DNA of 64,000 nucleotides from Streptomyces sp. SAI-127 (GCF_029894425.1 NZ_JARXYJ010000001.1:5518001-5582000), one strand, 5' to 3'; counted from the stretch's first letter, positions 43,391-51,962 are shown. Notes: generated by a model not told the origin, from the sequence alone. Numbers and translations: made by a program.

Positions 43391-44230
43391 TTACTTGTTG
43401 GCGCCGAGCTCGATCGGAACGCCGACCAGGGAGCCGTACTCGGTCCAGGAGCCGTCGTAGTTCTTGACGTTCTCCACACCGAGCAGCTCGTGCAGGACGA
43501 ACCAGGTCAGCGCGGAGCGCTCACCGATGCGGCAGTACGCGATGGTGTCCTTGGCGAGGTCGACCTGCTCCTCGGCGTAGAGCTCCTTGAGCTCCTCGTC
43601 CGACTTGAAGGTGCCGTCGTCGTTGGCGTTCTTCGACCACGGGATGTTGCGCGCGGACGGGACGTGGCCCGGACGCTGCGACTGCTCCTGCGGCAGGTGG
43701 GCCGGGGCGAGCAGCTTGCCGGAGAACTCGTCGGGGGAACGGACGTCGACCAGGTTCTGCGAACCGATGGCCGCCACCACGTCGTCGCGGAAGGCGCGGA
43801 TGGACTTGTTCTGCGGCTTCGCCGTGTAGGTCGTCTCGGTCCGCTCCGGGACCTCCTCGACCAGCTCGCGGGCGTCCAGCTCCCACTTCTTGCGGCCGCC
43901 GTCGAGAAGCTTGACGTTCTCGTGGCCGTACAGCTTGAAGTACCAGTAGGCGTAGGACGCGAACCAGTTGTTGTTGCCGCCGTAGAGGATCACCAGGGTG
44001 TCGTTGGCGATGCCCTTCGCCGACAGGAGCTTCTCGAAGCCCTCCTGGTCGACGAAGTCGCGGCGGACCGGGTCCTGCAGGTCCTTGGTCCAGTCGATGC
44101 GGATCGCGTTGCGGATGTGGTTCTTCTCGTAGGCGGACGTGTCCTCGTCCACCTCCACGATCGCGATGCTCGGGTTGTCGAGGTTGGCCTCGACCCAGTC
44201 TGCATCGACCAGGACGTCGCTGCGGCTCAT
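43391..44230 (-). CDS. Two-domain rhodanese, thiosulfate sulfurtransferase
   Basis: 279 residues, GGAGGAGAAAG upstream of ATG 44230. The N-terminal rhodanese domain (~5-135) is non-catalytic: no Cys is found at its loop, which reads LYGGNNNWFAS. The C-terminal domain holds the active Cys in AYCRIGERSA, whose six-residue loop fits thiosulfate rather than 3-mercaptopyruvate chemistry. It transfers sulfane sulfur to acceptors. It precedes DUF1416 by 60 nt and follows a Cys leader peptide. Confidence 0.92.
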   Translation of the reverse strand: MSRSDVLVDADWVEANLDNPSIAIVEVDEDTSAYEKNHIRNAIRIDWTKDLQDPVRRDFVDQEGFEKLLSAKGIANDTLVILYGGNNNWFASYAYWYFKLYGHENVKLLDGGRKKWELDARELVEEVPERTETTYTAKPQNKSIRAFRDDVVAAIGSQNLVDVRSPDEFSGKLLAPAHLPQEQSQRPGHVPSARNIPWSKNANDDGTFKSDEELKELYAEEQVDLAKDTIAYCRIGERSALTWFVLHELLGVENVKNYDGSWTEYGSLVGVPIELGANK

Positions 44231-44339
44231 GCTCTTTCTCCTCCGGGGCAGTTGCGGCGGGGCGTGCGGAAGGGTGCGCGGGGCGCACGGATGCCTGAGA
44301 GTGCCAGGGCAGGGGGATGCGGAGGTCGATGCCGTCCGC

Positions 44340-44420
44340 TCAGAAGGGGCGACAGAGCATGGCGGCGACGCGGCACAGGTCTACTGCCCGCCGCTTCGTG
44401 AGATCCGCCTGTCGCTTCAT
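44340..44420 (-). CDS. Putative Cys-containing leader peptide of the rhodanese operon, 26 aa
   Basis: ATG 44420 opens 26 codons ending at TGA 44340-44342; the product contains RRAVDLCRVAAMLCRPF at its C-terminus. A -10-like TACGAT ends 7 nt before the ATG and there is no ribosome site, so translation is probably leaderless. Streptomyces sulfur-assimilation operons often carry such leader peptides with the VDL-C-R-V--LCR pattern. Its position 110 nt before the rhodanese start suggests attenuation sensitive to cysteine supply. Confidence 0.7.
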   Translation of the reverse strand: MKRQADLTKRRAVDLCRVAAMLCRPF

Positions 44421-44427
44421 GCCGTCG

Positions 44428-44457
44428 ATCGTAGGGACGGACATACCGGCATGTCAC
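44428..44457 (-). promoter_or_regulatory. Promoter of the leader peptide with a palindrome in the spacer
   Basis: On the minus strand -35 GTGACA (44457-44452) and -10 TACGAT (44433-44428) are 18 nt apart. The spacer carries an imperfect 16-bp palindrome, GACATACCGGCATGTC on the plus strand (44440-44455, two mismatches), overlapping the -35 box and so a good repressor site. The regulator is unknown. Confidence 0.6.
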
Positions 44458-44506
44458 CGGTGTGTCGCATGCTGAGATGCGATCGTCCGGAATATGGGAC
44501 CAGAAA

Positions 44507-44542
44507 GCCGCCCGGGCCATGGTCCCACGGGTCCCGGGCGGC
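44507..44542 (-). terminator. Terminator after the DUF2993 gene
   Basis: GCCGCCCGGG (44507-44516) pairs with CCCGGGCGGC (44533-44542). On the minus strand it lies 100 nt after the DUF2993 stop, ahead of the leader-peptide promoter. Confidence 0.65.
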
Positions 44543-44642
44543 TGTAGTCGTCATCACATCTACGGTACGGACGCCACCGTCTCGCCTGTCGGACGCGCGG
44601 CGTCCGGCGTATCGGCGTATGGCGTACGGCCCGACGCTCGTC

Positions 44643-45371
44643 CTACCCGGCGAGCTTGACGTCCGAACCCTTCACCGCGATCTCCACACCGTCCGCACCC
44701 GCTTCGACCTTGTCGAGCTTGATACCGCCCGGCAGGCCCTCGATCTTCTGATCGAAGTCGGCGATCGAACGGACGTCGGAGTCGGCCAGGGTGATGTTGC
44801 CGAAGCTCGGGATCGAGTCGGCGTGCACCCGCACGGTGTCCCCGTCCACGACGCTGACGGTGCTGAGCACGGAGACGGGCTGCTCCAGGGCGCTGACCTT
44901 GATGTCGACCTTGATCTTGCCGTTGCCGCCGTCGGAGAGGCCGACGACCTTGGCGGTGATGCCCAGCGGGAGCTGGGTCTCCTCCGACTTGGCCGCCTTC
45001 AGCAGCTGGTCGTAGGCGATCGTCGCCGAGCCGGCGGCGGTGGAGGCGGTGGCGGAGCTGTAGTCGCCGGAGAACGCGACGCCCTTCATGGCGGCGTTCA
45101 GGTCGTCGATGCGGATCGTGCCGCCGCTGGTCCCGGTGTCCGCGTCGTAGTCCTTCATCCCGACCTCGACGTCGTCGAGCTCACCGCCGGCCACCTGGGT
45201 CAGGAACGGGAACCCCTTGATGTCCACGCTCGGCGTCGTGGTCAGCCCCTCCTGCGCCTTCAGCCGGTCCGCGACCTCGCCCTCCGCGAAGTGGACCGCC
45301 AGACGATCGGCGGCGACGAACAGCCCGCCGAGAATCACGGCGATGATCAGAAGTATTCGCAGGGCGCGCAT
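44643..45371 (-). CDS. DUF2993 (LmeA-like) phospholipid-binding protein
   Basis: 242 residues. An N-terminal transmembrane helix (LRILLIIAVILGGLFVAADR) is followed by the DUF2993 domain with AEGEVADRLKAQEGL and VDIKGFPFLTQVAGGELDDV. It shares this arrangement with the 377-aa protein at 27598. Family members act in the cell envelope and bind phospholipids or mannosylated lipids in mycobacteria. It is probably monocistronic; the ATG follows a GGGGGG-containing leader. Confidence 0.85.
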   Translation of the reverse strand: MRALRILLIIAVILGGLFVAADRLAVHFAEGEVADRLKAQEGLTTTPSVDIKGFPFLTQVAGGELDDVEVGMKDYDADTGTSGGTIRIDDLNAAMKGVAFSGDYSSATASTAAGSATIAYDQLLKAAKSEETQLPLGITAKVVGLSDGGNGKIKVDIKVSALEQPVSVLSTVSVVDGDTVRVHADSIPSFGNITLADSDVRSIADFDQKIEGLPGGIKLDKVEAGADGVEIAVKGSDVKLAG

Positions 45372-45505
45372 GCGGTGGGTCCCCCCAGAGCGGCGGTCAT
45401 GTCGACGGACGGGTGGCCGTCCAGCGTGAGACTAGTCCCGCCGGGTAAGACGCCCGGCACATTGTCGATCACCTGTGACAGGCCGCGGCCCGGCTCGGTG
45501 TCCGC

Positions 45506-45868
45506 TCAGTAGACGAGCGCCTGCGTCTCCTCGGCGAGCGCCTCCTGTACGAACACCTGCGCCCCCGCGATCCGTACGCCCTCGATGACGTCCTTCTCCG
45601 TGATGTCCCGGCGGGCCGCGCACTGCGTGCACAGGGTGAGCCGCCCGCCCGCGAGGATCGAGTCCAGCAGGTCGGGCAGCGGGGCCGCGTGCGGCAGCTC
45701 GAACTCGGCGGCCCGCCCCGGCAGCGCGAACCACGCCGACTCCCCGGTCAGCCACAGCGAGACGTCCACCCCACTGGCCACGGCCACCGCCGCCACGGTG
45801 AACGCCTGCGAACAGCGCTCGGGGGCGTCGGCCCCGGCGGTCACCTTGATCACGAGCTTCTTCGCCAT
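45506..45868 (-). CDS. DsrE-family protein
   Basis: 120 residues from ATG 45868 (MAKKLVIKVTAGADAPERCS); an upstream start at 45913 is not supported by a ribosome site. A Rossmann-like DsrE/F/H core includes AFTVAAVAVASGVDVSLWL and LTGESAWFALPG. It has CTQCAARRD near residue 85, a CxxC unlike the single Cys of classic DsrE. Family members relay sulfur or are redox-linked; context of nearby sulfur genes is suggestive only. Confidence 0.8.
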   Translation of the reverse strand: MAKKLVIKVTAGADAPERCSQAFTVAAVAVASGVDVSLWLTGESAWFALPGRAAEFELPHAAPLPDLLDSILAGGRLTLCTQCAARRDITEKDVIEGVRIAGAQVFVQEALAEETQALVY

Positions 45869-45961
45869 GTCCAAATCGTAACCAGCGCGGCTGCAACTCC
45901 GGCCGCTGACCATGAGTCACCTGTGCGCGTGTATATGGCATGCGCGCTTCAGGTTCGGTAG

Positions 45962-46789
45962 GTGAGGGATGTCTTGCAAGTGCCCGAAGTAGCAGAAGAA
46001 GCAGGGGAAGCGGTCCGGGCCGAGGGTGAACCGGTCGAGCCGGCTGCCCCGGTCACGGAGGCCCCCTCGGCGGGGAGCCGGTCGCCGCGCCGCCGTGGAC
46101 GGACCACGACGCTGATCGCCGGTGCCGCCGCGCTCGGTGTCGTCGCCGGTGCCTGCGTCGGATACCTGATCCAGGCCGACCGCGACCCGACTCCGCTGCC
46201 GCCGCTGTCCCAGCCGGTACTGCCGCAGGCGAAGGGGGACGGCCCCGAACCGCTGTCGGCCGCGCAGGACCGCCGGGTGAAGACCGAGGGCGATCTGCGG
46301 AAGCTGCTGCTGAAGAAGCCGGCCGGGGCACGGAACGCCGAGTGGGCGGCCGGGGACGGCTGGCTGGACATCGCCGAGTACGCGAACGACTTCACCGACC
46401 CGGCCGAGAAGTTCACCGACCTCGTCGGCGACGAATTCCGCAGGGCAGCCGTCGTCGGCTGGAAGGTGGGCAGCTCGTACAGCGTGGAGGTCCGGCTCGT
46501 CCAGTTCCGGCAGGAGGACTCCATGGCGGCCCTCGACTCCAGCCTCAACCACCAGGGCTGGGCCGAGGAGGAGAGCGGCACCGACAGCTGGGCGATCCCG
46601 GGCACCGGGGACGGCATGGCGTATGTGCACACCCGGCCGGACACCGAGCCGGGGTATCTGCCGCAGTACGCGGCCGAGGCGCACGCGTGGCGCGGGGACG
46701 TCTCGATGGAGATCTGGGTGTACGGGACCAAGCCGATCGCCAAGAAGACGATCATGGACCTGGCCGAGCGGCAGATGGAGCGGCTGTGA
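45962..46789 (+). CDS. Single-pass membrane protein, first of a coupled trio
   Basis: 275 residues from GTG 45962 (a GTG at 45980 is possible). A charged Pro/Glu-rich N-terminus is followed by one helix, TTTLIAGAAALGVVAGACVG near 50-70, and an outer domain of ~200 residues with WAAGDGWLDIAEYANDFTDP, VEVRLVQFRQEDSM and a C-terminal EIWVYGTKPIAKKTIMDLAE. No family is recognised. It shares overall layout and motif types with the next two genes, to which it is coupled by GTGA overlap. Confidence 0.7.
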   Translation: MRDVLQVPEVAEEAGEAVRAEGEPVEPAAPVTEAPSAGSRSPRRRGRTTTLIAGAAALGVVAGACVGYLIQADRDPTPLPPLSQPVLPQAKGDGPEPLSAAQDRRVKTEGDLRKLLLKKPAGARNAEWAAGDGWLDIAEYANDFTDPAEKFTDLVGDEFRRAAVVGWKVGSSYSVEVRLVQFRQEDSMAALDSSLNHQGWAEEESGTDSWAIPGTGDGMAYVHTRPDTEPGYLPQYAAEAHAWRGDVSMEIWVYGTKPIAKKTIMDLAERQMERL

Positions 46790-47607
46790 CGGAACACGAG
46801 ACAACGGAGACGGAATCGGCGACCGAACACTCAACTGCACCGATCGCACCGGTCCGCGGACCCGCGCGACGGGGCCGCATCGCAGCTGTCGCTGGTTCGG
46901 TTCTGCTCGTCGCGGCACTGGTGGCCGGGGTGGGTGGCACGGCGGTGACCGTGCGCGATGCCGACCGTGACGCGGGGGCTCCGACCTGGAAGTTCCCCAG
47001 GGTCACGGTCGAGGAGAAGAAGGCGGTGGCCCAGCGCGGGCTCGCCGGCATGCTCGTGCCGTACGGCACCGATGGCTGGGTCCAGGGTCCTGACCTGGCG
47101 GCTTTCGGCTCCGACGCGCAACTCAGCGGCGCCCAGGCCACGGCCCTGCGGAAGGAGGCCCTCAGAGGTCTGCCCCGAAGCCAGCGCAAGCAGTTGGAGC
47201 GCCAGATCGACCGGCAGCGCCTGTCGGGCATGGCGATGCGCAGTTACTTCAGCGGGGAGTCCTACGCCTCCTCCCAGAACAGCGGCATCTACTCGGTGAG
47301 CGTCGTGCTCGCCCAGATGGCGAACAAGACGGCGGTCCGGAACAGTTCCGAGGCACAGAACGAGTTCCTGTCTGCCCTGGAACTCTTCAAGGAGGGCCCG
47401 AAGATCAAGGGCCACGACGACGCCCGGTGCTTCCGGCTGCCCGGGAGCAACGACGAGGACCTCGACATGATGCTCTGCTCCGCCTATGTGGGGGACGTCC
47501 TGGTCTCCGTCACGGCGTACGGTGCCCGGCCACTCGACCCCAAGGGGGTCGCGATGCTCCTGCGTACCCAGCTCGACCGCATCGCCGAGCCGGGGGAGGC
47601 GGTATGA
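46786..47607 (+). CDS. Single-pass membrane protein, second of a coupled trio
   Basis: 273 residues from GTG 46786 overlapping the previous stop. A helix (GRIAAVAGSVLLVAALVAGVGG, near residues 27-48, given in part) anchors an outer domain with TWKFPRVTVEEKK, SGIYSVSVVLAQMANK and a pair of Cys (ARCFRLPG, MMLCSAYVG). The C-terminal strand-helix VLVSVTAYGARPLDPKGVAM parallels the ends of both neighbours. Function unknown. Confidence 0.7.
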   Translation: MTEHETTETESATEHSTAPIAPVRGPARRGRIAAVAGSVLLVAALVAGVGGTAVTVRDADRDAGAPTWKFPRVTVEEKKAVAQRGLAGMLVPYGTDGWVQGPDLAAFGSDAQLSGAQATALRKEALRGLPRSQRKQLERQIDRQRLSGMAMRSYFSGESYASSQNSGIYSVSVVLAQMANKTAVRNSSEAQNEFLSALELFKEGPKIKGHDDARCFRLPGSNDEDLDMMLCSAYVGDVLVSVTAYGARPLDPKGVAMLLRTQLDRIAEPGEAV

Positions 47608-48443
47608 CCGAGCCACAGCAGGTCGCCGCACCGCCCCTGCCCGACGTACCGCCGCAGCCCGTACCGGTCGAGGTGAGAAAGGACCGCCGGGTCCTGCGAG
47701 CCGTCCTGCGCTGGACCGCCGCCGCGGTGGTTCTCGCCACGGCCGGGACGGCGACGGCGTACGGGATCTCAGGAATGGAACGCACGGACGTACCGGGGCT
47801 GTCCACCCGTTCCGACGGGCGCTGGGACTTCCCCCGGCTCACCAAGCCGCCGTTGCCGTCCGGCAGTCCCGGTCCCTTCGCCGCAGGCAACGCGGCCGAG
47901 GCCCACTACGCCGATCTGCGTGCCCTCCTCCTGCCCGCGCCCGAGGGAGCGAGGGAGGACAAGGCGTTGCGCGGCTCGGACGGCTGGCTGGCGACGAAGG
48001 ACTTCCTGGCGGAGTACGAGCTGAAGGAGGAGCGGGAGGAGTTGGGGCAGAAGCTCGTCGACACCGGTCTGCGCCACATCGCGGCCCGCGGCTGGACCAC
48101 CCCTGACGGCACTCGGACCCGGGTCTACCTGCTTCAGTTCGCCACGGCGAACGTCGTGGAGTCCAAACTGGAGAGCGACGTCCAGGCGTACACCAGCCCG
48201 ACCTACCGGGTGCGCGGTGCCGCCGAGGCCGTCTACGACGAGGCCTTCCCGGAGCCGGCAGCCGTTGCGGGAATCTCCCGCACCGCCTTCGCGGAGCCGA
48301 AGCCGTACGGCGCTGAGCAGGTTCGGCAGGGCTATCTCTCGGCGGGGGACGTCTTCGCGGTGATCCTCCAGTCCCGCAAGGGCGCCGCGAACCCCGTTCC
48401 CTTCCAGCAGACCGTGACCCTCCAGTCCCAGCTCCTCGGCTGA
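47604..48443 (+). CDS. Single-pass membrane protein, third of a coupled trio
   Basis: 279 residues from ATG 47604, overlapping the previous stop by 4 bp. One helix (VLRWTAAAVVLATAGTATAY near 33-53) leads to an outer domain with RWDFPRLTKPPLPSGSPGPF, which mirrors TWKFPRVTVEEKK of the second protein, and a C-terminal SAGDVFAVILQSRKGAANPV. The three genes probably arose by duplication and act together. Function unknown. Confidence 0.7.
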   Translation: MTEPQQVAAPPLPDVPPQPVPVEVRKDRRVLRAVLRWTAAAVVLATAGTATAYGISGMERTDVPGLSTRSDGRWDFPRLTKPPLPSGSPGPFAAGNAAEAHYADLRALLLPAPEGAREDKALRGSDGWLATKDFLAEYELKEEREELGQKLVDTGLRHIAARGWTTPDGTRTRVYLLQFATANVVESKLESDVQAYTSPTYRVRGAAEAVYDEAFPEPAAVAGISRTAFAEPKPYGAEQVRQGYLSAGDVFAVILQSRKGAANPVPFQQTVTLQSQLLG

Positions 48444-48535
48444 GGAGACCCCTACGGCCCCCCGGGCCCCGGCCGCGTAAGCTGGGGCCCGGCCCGTGTA
48501 CATGCACCGCACCACGCTCATCCGAGGAGCACCCC

Positions 48536-48634
48536 GTGGAGATCTTCTTCGAAGCCCTGCTGGTCCTGGTCTGCGTCGGCGTTCTCGCCTTCGCCGGGCT
48601 GACCGTGAAGAAGCTGTACCAGGGCCAGCGCTGA
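48536..48634 (+). CDS. 32-aa single-helix membrane protein
   Basis: GTG 48536 follows GAGGAG by 6 nt. The peptide is VEIFFEALLVLVCVGVLAFA then GLTVKKLYQGQR: an acidic N-terminus, one 20-residue helix with a Cys, and a basic C-terminus. Clean codon bias and a ribosome site support expression. I recall near-identical small proteins in other streptomycetes, upstream of the nitrobindin-like gene. Function unknown. Confidence 0.7.
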   Translation: MEIFFEALLVLVCVGVLAFAGLTVKKLYQGQR

Positions 48635-48657
48635 CCCCCCTCTAGGAACCGCCACTC

Positions 48658-49233
48658 ATGATCGAGATCCCGTCCGACCTGCACAAGGACCTCGTCCCGC
48701 TCGCCTTCCTGCTCGGCAACTGGGCGGGCGCGGGCGTGCACGACTTCCCCGGCTCGGAGAAGTGCAACTTCGGCCAGGAGGTGACCTTCGGCCATGACGG
48801 CCGGGACTTCCTGGAGTACGAGTCCCACACCTGGGTGCTGGACAACGACGGCAACAAGGTCCGCCCGCTGGAGTCCGAGCACGGCTTCTGGCGCATCGAC
48901 GCCGACCGCAAGGTCGAGGTGACGATGGTCCGCGACGACGGCGTCGTCGAGATCTGGTACGGCGAGATGGCCGCCCAGAAGCCACAGATCGACCTGGTGA
49001 CCGATGCCGTCGCGCGTACGGCCGCCTCGGGGCCGTACACCGGCGGCAAGCGCCTGTACGGCTACGTCAAGAGCGACCTCATGTGGGTCGGCGAGAAGCA
49101 GACCCCCGAGGTCGAGCTGCGCCCCTACATGTCGGCCCACCTGAAGAAGGTCGTCACCCCGGAGGAGGTCGAGCGCTGGGCCAAGGCCCTGCCCGACGAC
49201 CTGCCGGACGACGGGATCGCCTTCTTCAAGTAG
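48658..49233 (+). CDS. Nitrobindin/FABP-like heme-binding domain protein
   Basis: 191 residues. The beta-barrel starts with LAFLLGNWAGAGVHDFPG, matching the GxWxGxG signature, and ends in a His-containing strand. In nitrobindins a conserved His binds ferric heme and the protein reacts with NO or peroxynitrite. The candidate His near PYMSAHLKKV is consistent. It starts 23 nt after the 32-aa gene and 15 nt separate it from nur, so the group may be partly co-transcribed. Confidence 0.85.
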   Translation: MIEIPSDLHKDLVPLAFLLGNWAGAGVHDFPGSEKCNFGQEVTFGHDGRDFLEYESHTWVLDNDGNKVRPLESEHGFWRIDADRKVEVTMVRDDGVVEIWYGEMAAQKPQIDLVTDAVARTAASGPYTGGKRLYGYVKSDLMWVGEKQTPEVELRPYMSAHLKKVVTPEEVERWAKALPDDLPDDGIAFFK

Positions 49234-49248
49234 TTCTAGACTTCCAGT

Positions 49249-49686
49249 GTGGTGAGCACCGATTGGAAGAGCGACCTCAGGCAGCGCGGCTACCGGCTGA
49301 CCCCGCAGCGCCAGCTTGTCCTCGAAGCTGTGGACACCCTGGAGCACGCGACCCCCGACGACATCCTCACGGAAGTGAAGAAGACGGCGTCGGGGGTCAA
49401 CATTTCCACGGTCTACCGGACCCTGGAGCTCCTGGAGGAGCTCGGACTGGTCAGCCACGCCCATCTCGGGCACGGGGCGCCGACGTATCACCTCGCCGAC
49501 CGCCACCACCACATCCACCTGGTCTGCCGCGACTGCCAGAACGTCATCGAGGCGGACATCAAGGTGGCCGCCGACTTCACCGCGAAGCTCCGGCAGGAGT
49601 TCGGCTTCGAGACGGACATGAAGCACTTCGCGATCTTCGGCCGCTGCAAGGACTGCTCTCTCAAGGCTTCAACTACCGAGTCGTAG
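49249..49686 (+). CDS. nur: Nickel-responsive Fur-family repressor Nur
   Basis: 145 residues starting MVSTDWKSDLRQRGYRLTPQ. The winged helix covers residues 1-82 with ISTVYRTLELLEELG. All metal ligands of characterised Nur are present: His70, His72, His126 (Ni site), His33, His86, His88, His90 (M site), plus Cys93/96 and Cys133/136. TAGACT lies 8 nt before the GTG, so a leaderless mRNA is likely. Nur represses nickel uptake and sodF when nickel is present. Position matches SCO4180. Confidence 0.94.
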   Translation: MVSTDWKSDLRQRGYRLTPQRQLVLEAVDTLEHATPDDILTEVKKTASGVNISTVYRTLELLEELGLVSHAHLGHGAPTYHLADRHHHIHLVCRDCQNVIEADIKVAADFTAKLRQEFGFETDMKHFAIFGRCKDCSLKASTTES

Positions 49687-49696
49687 GCTTAGTCAT

Positions 49697-50662
49697 ATGA
49701 AGAGCCCTCTGCTGTCCCTGCCCGGTGCCGTCCCCGCCGAGGGTGTGGACGAAGGCGTCGCCGCGCACTACGGCGACCTGTTCCGCGAGCAGCGTGCCCT
49801 CGCCGAAGGCACCGGATTCGTCGACCTCTCGCACCGCGGGGTCGTGTCCGTCACCGGCGACGACCGCCTCAGCTGGCTGCACCTGCTGCTCACCCAGCAC
49901 GTCAGCGACCTCCCGACGGGCCAGGCCACCGAGGCGCTCATCCTGTCCGCGCACGGACACATCGAGCACGCCCTGTATCTCGTCGACGACGGCACGACCG
50001 TCTGGGCGCACGTCGAACCCGGCACCCAGGGGGCGCTGGTCGCCTACCTGGAGTCGATGAAGTTCTTCAACCGGGTCGAAGTCGCCGACCGCACGGACGA
50101 GTTCGCCGTCGTCCACCTTCCCGCCGGTTCCATCGCCGAGGTGCCGGAGGGGGTCGTCGTACGCGAGACGCCGTACGGCCGCGATCTCTTCCTGCCGCGC
50201 GCCGACCTGGAGTCGTACGCCGAGAAGTCCGGTCCCGCGGTCGGCCTGCTCGCCTACGAGGCGCTGCGGGTCGAGCAGCACCGCCCGCGCCTCGGTTTCG
50301 AGACCGACCACCGCACCATCCCGCACGAGCTCGGCTGGATCGGCACCGCGGTGCACCTCCAGAAGGGCTGCTACCGGGGTCAGGAGACCGTCGCCCGGGT
50401 GCAGAACCTGGGCAAGCCCCCGCGGCGCCTGGTCTTTCTGCACCTGGACGGCAGCGAGGTGCACCTCCCGCCCGCCGGGACCGACATCCGGCTCGCGGAC
50501 GAAGGGCCCGACGGCCGCAAGATCGGTTTCGTGACCACGTCCGTACGGCACCACGAGCTCGGCCCGGTCGCGCTCGCCCTGGTCAAGCGGAACGTCCCCC
50601 TGGACGCGCGCCTCGTCGCCGACACGACGGCCGCGGCCCAGGAAGTCGTCGTGGAGCCGTAG
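49697..50662 (+). CDS. ygfZ: YgfZ/GcvT-family folate-binding protein
   Basis: 321 residues. The GcvT-like fold begins FVDLSHRGVVSVTGDDRLSW and carries the diagnostic KGCYRGQETVARVQN near residue 230, with the Cys characteristic of YgfZ. These proteins use tetrahydrofolate to support maturation or repair of some Fe-S enzymes. It starts 10 nt after nur, so the two are probably co-transcribed. The C-terminal barrel ends normally. Confidence 0.92.
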   Translation: MKSPLLSLPGAVPAEGVDEGVAAHYGDLFREQRALAEGTGFVDLSHRGVVSVTGDDRLSWLHLLLTQHVSDLPTGQATEALILSAHGHIEHALYLVDDGTTVWAHVEPGTQGALVAYLESMKFFNRVEVADRTDEFAVVHLPAGSIAEVPEGVVVRETPYGRDLFLPRADLESYAEKSGPAVGLLAYEALRVEQHRPRLGFETDHRTIPHELGWIGTAVHLQKGCYRGQETVARVQNLGKPPRRLVFLHLDGSEVHLPPAGTDIRLADEGPDGRKIGFVTTSVRHHELGPVALALVKRNVPLDARLVADTTAAAQEVVVEP

Positions 50663-50681
50663 CACCTCGCCCGAGCGGCCT

Positions 50682-51107
50682 TCACATCTCCAGCAGGACC
50701 GTGAAAGGGCCGTCGTTCGTCAGGGACACCCGCATCCGCGCCCCGAAGCGGCCGGTGGCCACCGTCGCTCCCAGGGCGCGGAGCTGGGCGACGACCTCGT
50801 CGACGAGCGGCTCGGCGATGTCGCCGGGGGCGGCGGCGTTCCAGGTGGGGCGGCGGCCCTTGCGGGCGTCGCCGTACAGGGTGAACTGGCTGATCACGAG
50901 CAGCGGGGCGTCGATGTCGCTGCACGACTTCTCGTCGTGCAGCATGCGCACCGACCAGAGTTTGCGGGCGAGTTGGGCCGCCTTCTCCTTGGTGTCCTCG
51001 TGGGTGACCCCCACGAGGACGCACAGCCCCTCGCCGCTGATCTCCCCGACCGTCTCACCGTCGACGACGACGCTCGCGCCGTCCACCCTCTGCACCACTG
51101 CACGCAT
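50682..51107 (-). CDS. dtd: D-aminoacyl-tRNA deacylase
   Basis: 141 residues from ATG 51107. It begins [20 protein letters not shown] and contains the two DTD motifs, [17 protein letters not shown] near residue 78 and [12 protein letters not shown] at the end, which form the cross-dimer active site. The enzyme frees D-amino acids mis-attached to tRNA. It converges on ygfZ with a 19-nt gap. Frame upstream of 51107 is not conserved and is excluded. Confidence 0.95.
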   Translation of the reverse strand: MRAVVQRVDGASVVVDGETVGEISGEGLCVLVGVTHEDTKEKAAQLARKLWSVRMLHDEKSCSDIDAPLLVISQFTLYGDARKGRRPTWNAAAPGDIAEPLVDEVVAQLRALGATVATGRFGARMRVSLTNDGPFTVLLEM

Positions 51108-51265
51108 GTGCCCATCATGCCGGTCGCGCAAGAAGGACCCTTGTTCGGGTTTGTTTTTGATCCTTAACCCCCCATCTGGGGCCGTTCGGGGGCACTCGGT
51201 CACATAGCGGCCACTTGGGGTGGCACGATGCTTCCACACGCCGGTCGAGGGGACGGTAGAGGCGC

Positions 51266-51892
51266 ATGAGCACACCGAGTACCGGGCAGCAGGGGCCCGT
51301 CCGCGTTGCCCACAGGGCGGAGCCGGAGACACCCCGGCCGCCCGCGCAGCGTACGGACAGCCACCTGCTGCCCCCGGATCCGACAGAACACGATCTCGCC
51401 ACGCTGAGCCTGCCCGAGCTGCGCACGCTGCGCCGGGACGCCCAGCGGGACGAGGCAGACCTCAGCTATGTCCGACGGCTGCTGCAGGGCCGTATCGACA
51501 TCCTCCGCGCGGAACTGCTGCGCCGGTCCCCGACGGGCGCGGACTCGCTGCTCGAACGCCTCCCCGAGGCCTCGGTGGTCGACCGGCTCCCGGAGATCCT
51601 CACCGACGCCCCGGCCCGCCACCGCTCCTCGGCCCGCCACGTCACGCTGGGCACCCCGCACAGCGAGGAGTACCGGCTGCTGGCCGCCGAGACGCTCGCC
51701 GAGGTCGAGCTGTCGGACCTCTCCGCGCGGACCGACCTCGAACTGAGCACCGCGATGGGCCGGCTCGTGCGGTACGAGCAGCAGGTGTCCGGGCGGCGGC
51801 AGCGGTTGCAGCGGACGGCGGACGAGTGCAGCGGGGAGATCGCACGGCGGTACCGGGAGGGGGAGGCGCGGGTGGCGGATCTGCTGACCTAG
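51266..51892 (+). CDS. rsiG: RsiG, c-di-GMP-dependent anti-sigma factor of WhiG
   Basis: 208 residues. Helix 1 carries the signature E-x3-S-x2-R-x3-Q-x3-D exactly: Glu63, Ser67, Arg70, Gln74, Asp78 in [17 protein letters not shown]. Helix 3, [20 protein letters not shown], keeps Glu and Arg at the same spacing, the degenerate second half of the coiled coil seen in RsiG. RsiG bound to c-di-GMP holds the sporulation sigma factor WhiG inactive. A Pro-rich disordered N-terminus precedes it. ATG follows GAGGCGC. Confidence 0.85.
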   Translation: MSTPSTGQQGPVRVAHRAEPETPRPPAQRTDSHLLPPDPTEHDLATLSLPELRTLRRDAQRDEADLSYVRRLLQGRIDILRAELLRRSPTGADSLLERLPEASVVDRLPEILTDAPARHRSSARHVTLGTPHSEEYRLLAAETLAEVELSDLSARTDLELSTAMGRLVRYEQQVSGRRQRLQRTADECSGEIARRYREGEARVADLLT

Positions 51893-51962
51893 GGAACGTC
51901 GCGGCGGGCCCGGGCAGGAAAATCGACGCGACACCTCATCCCCGCCCGCCTACCGTGGCCCC

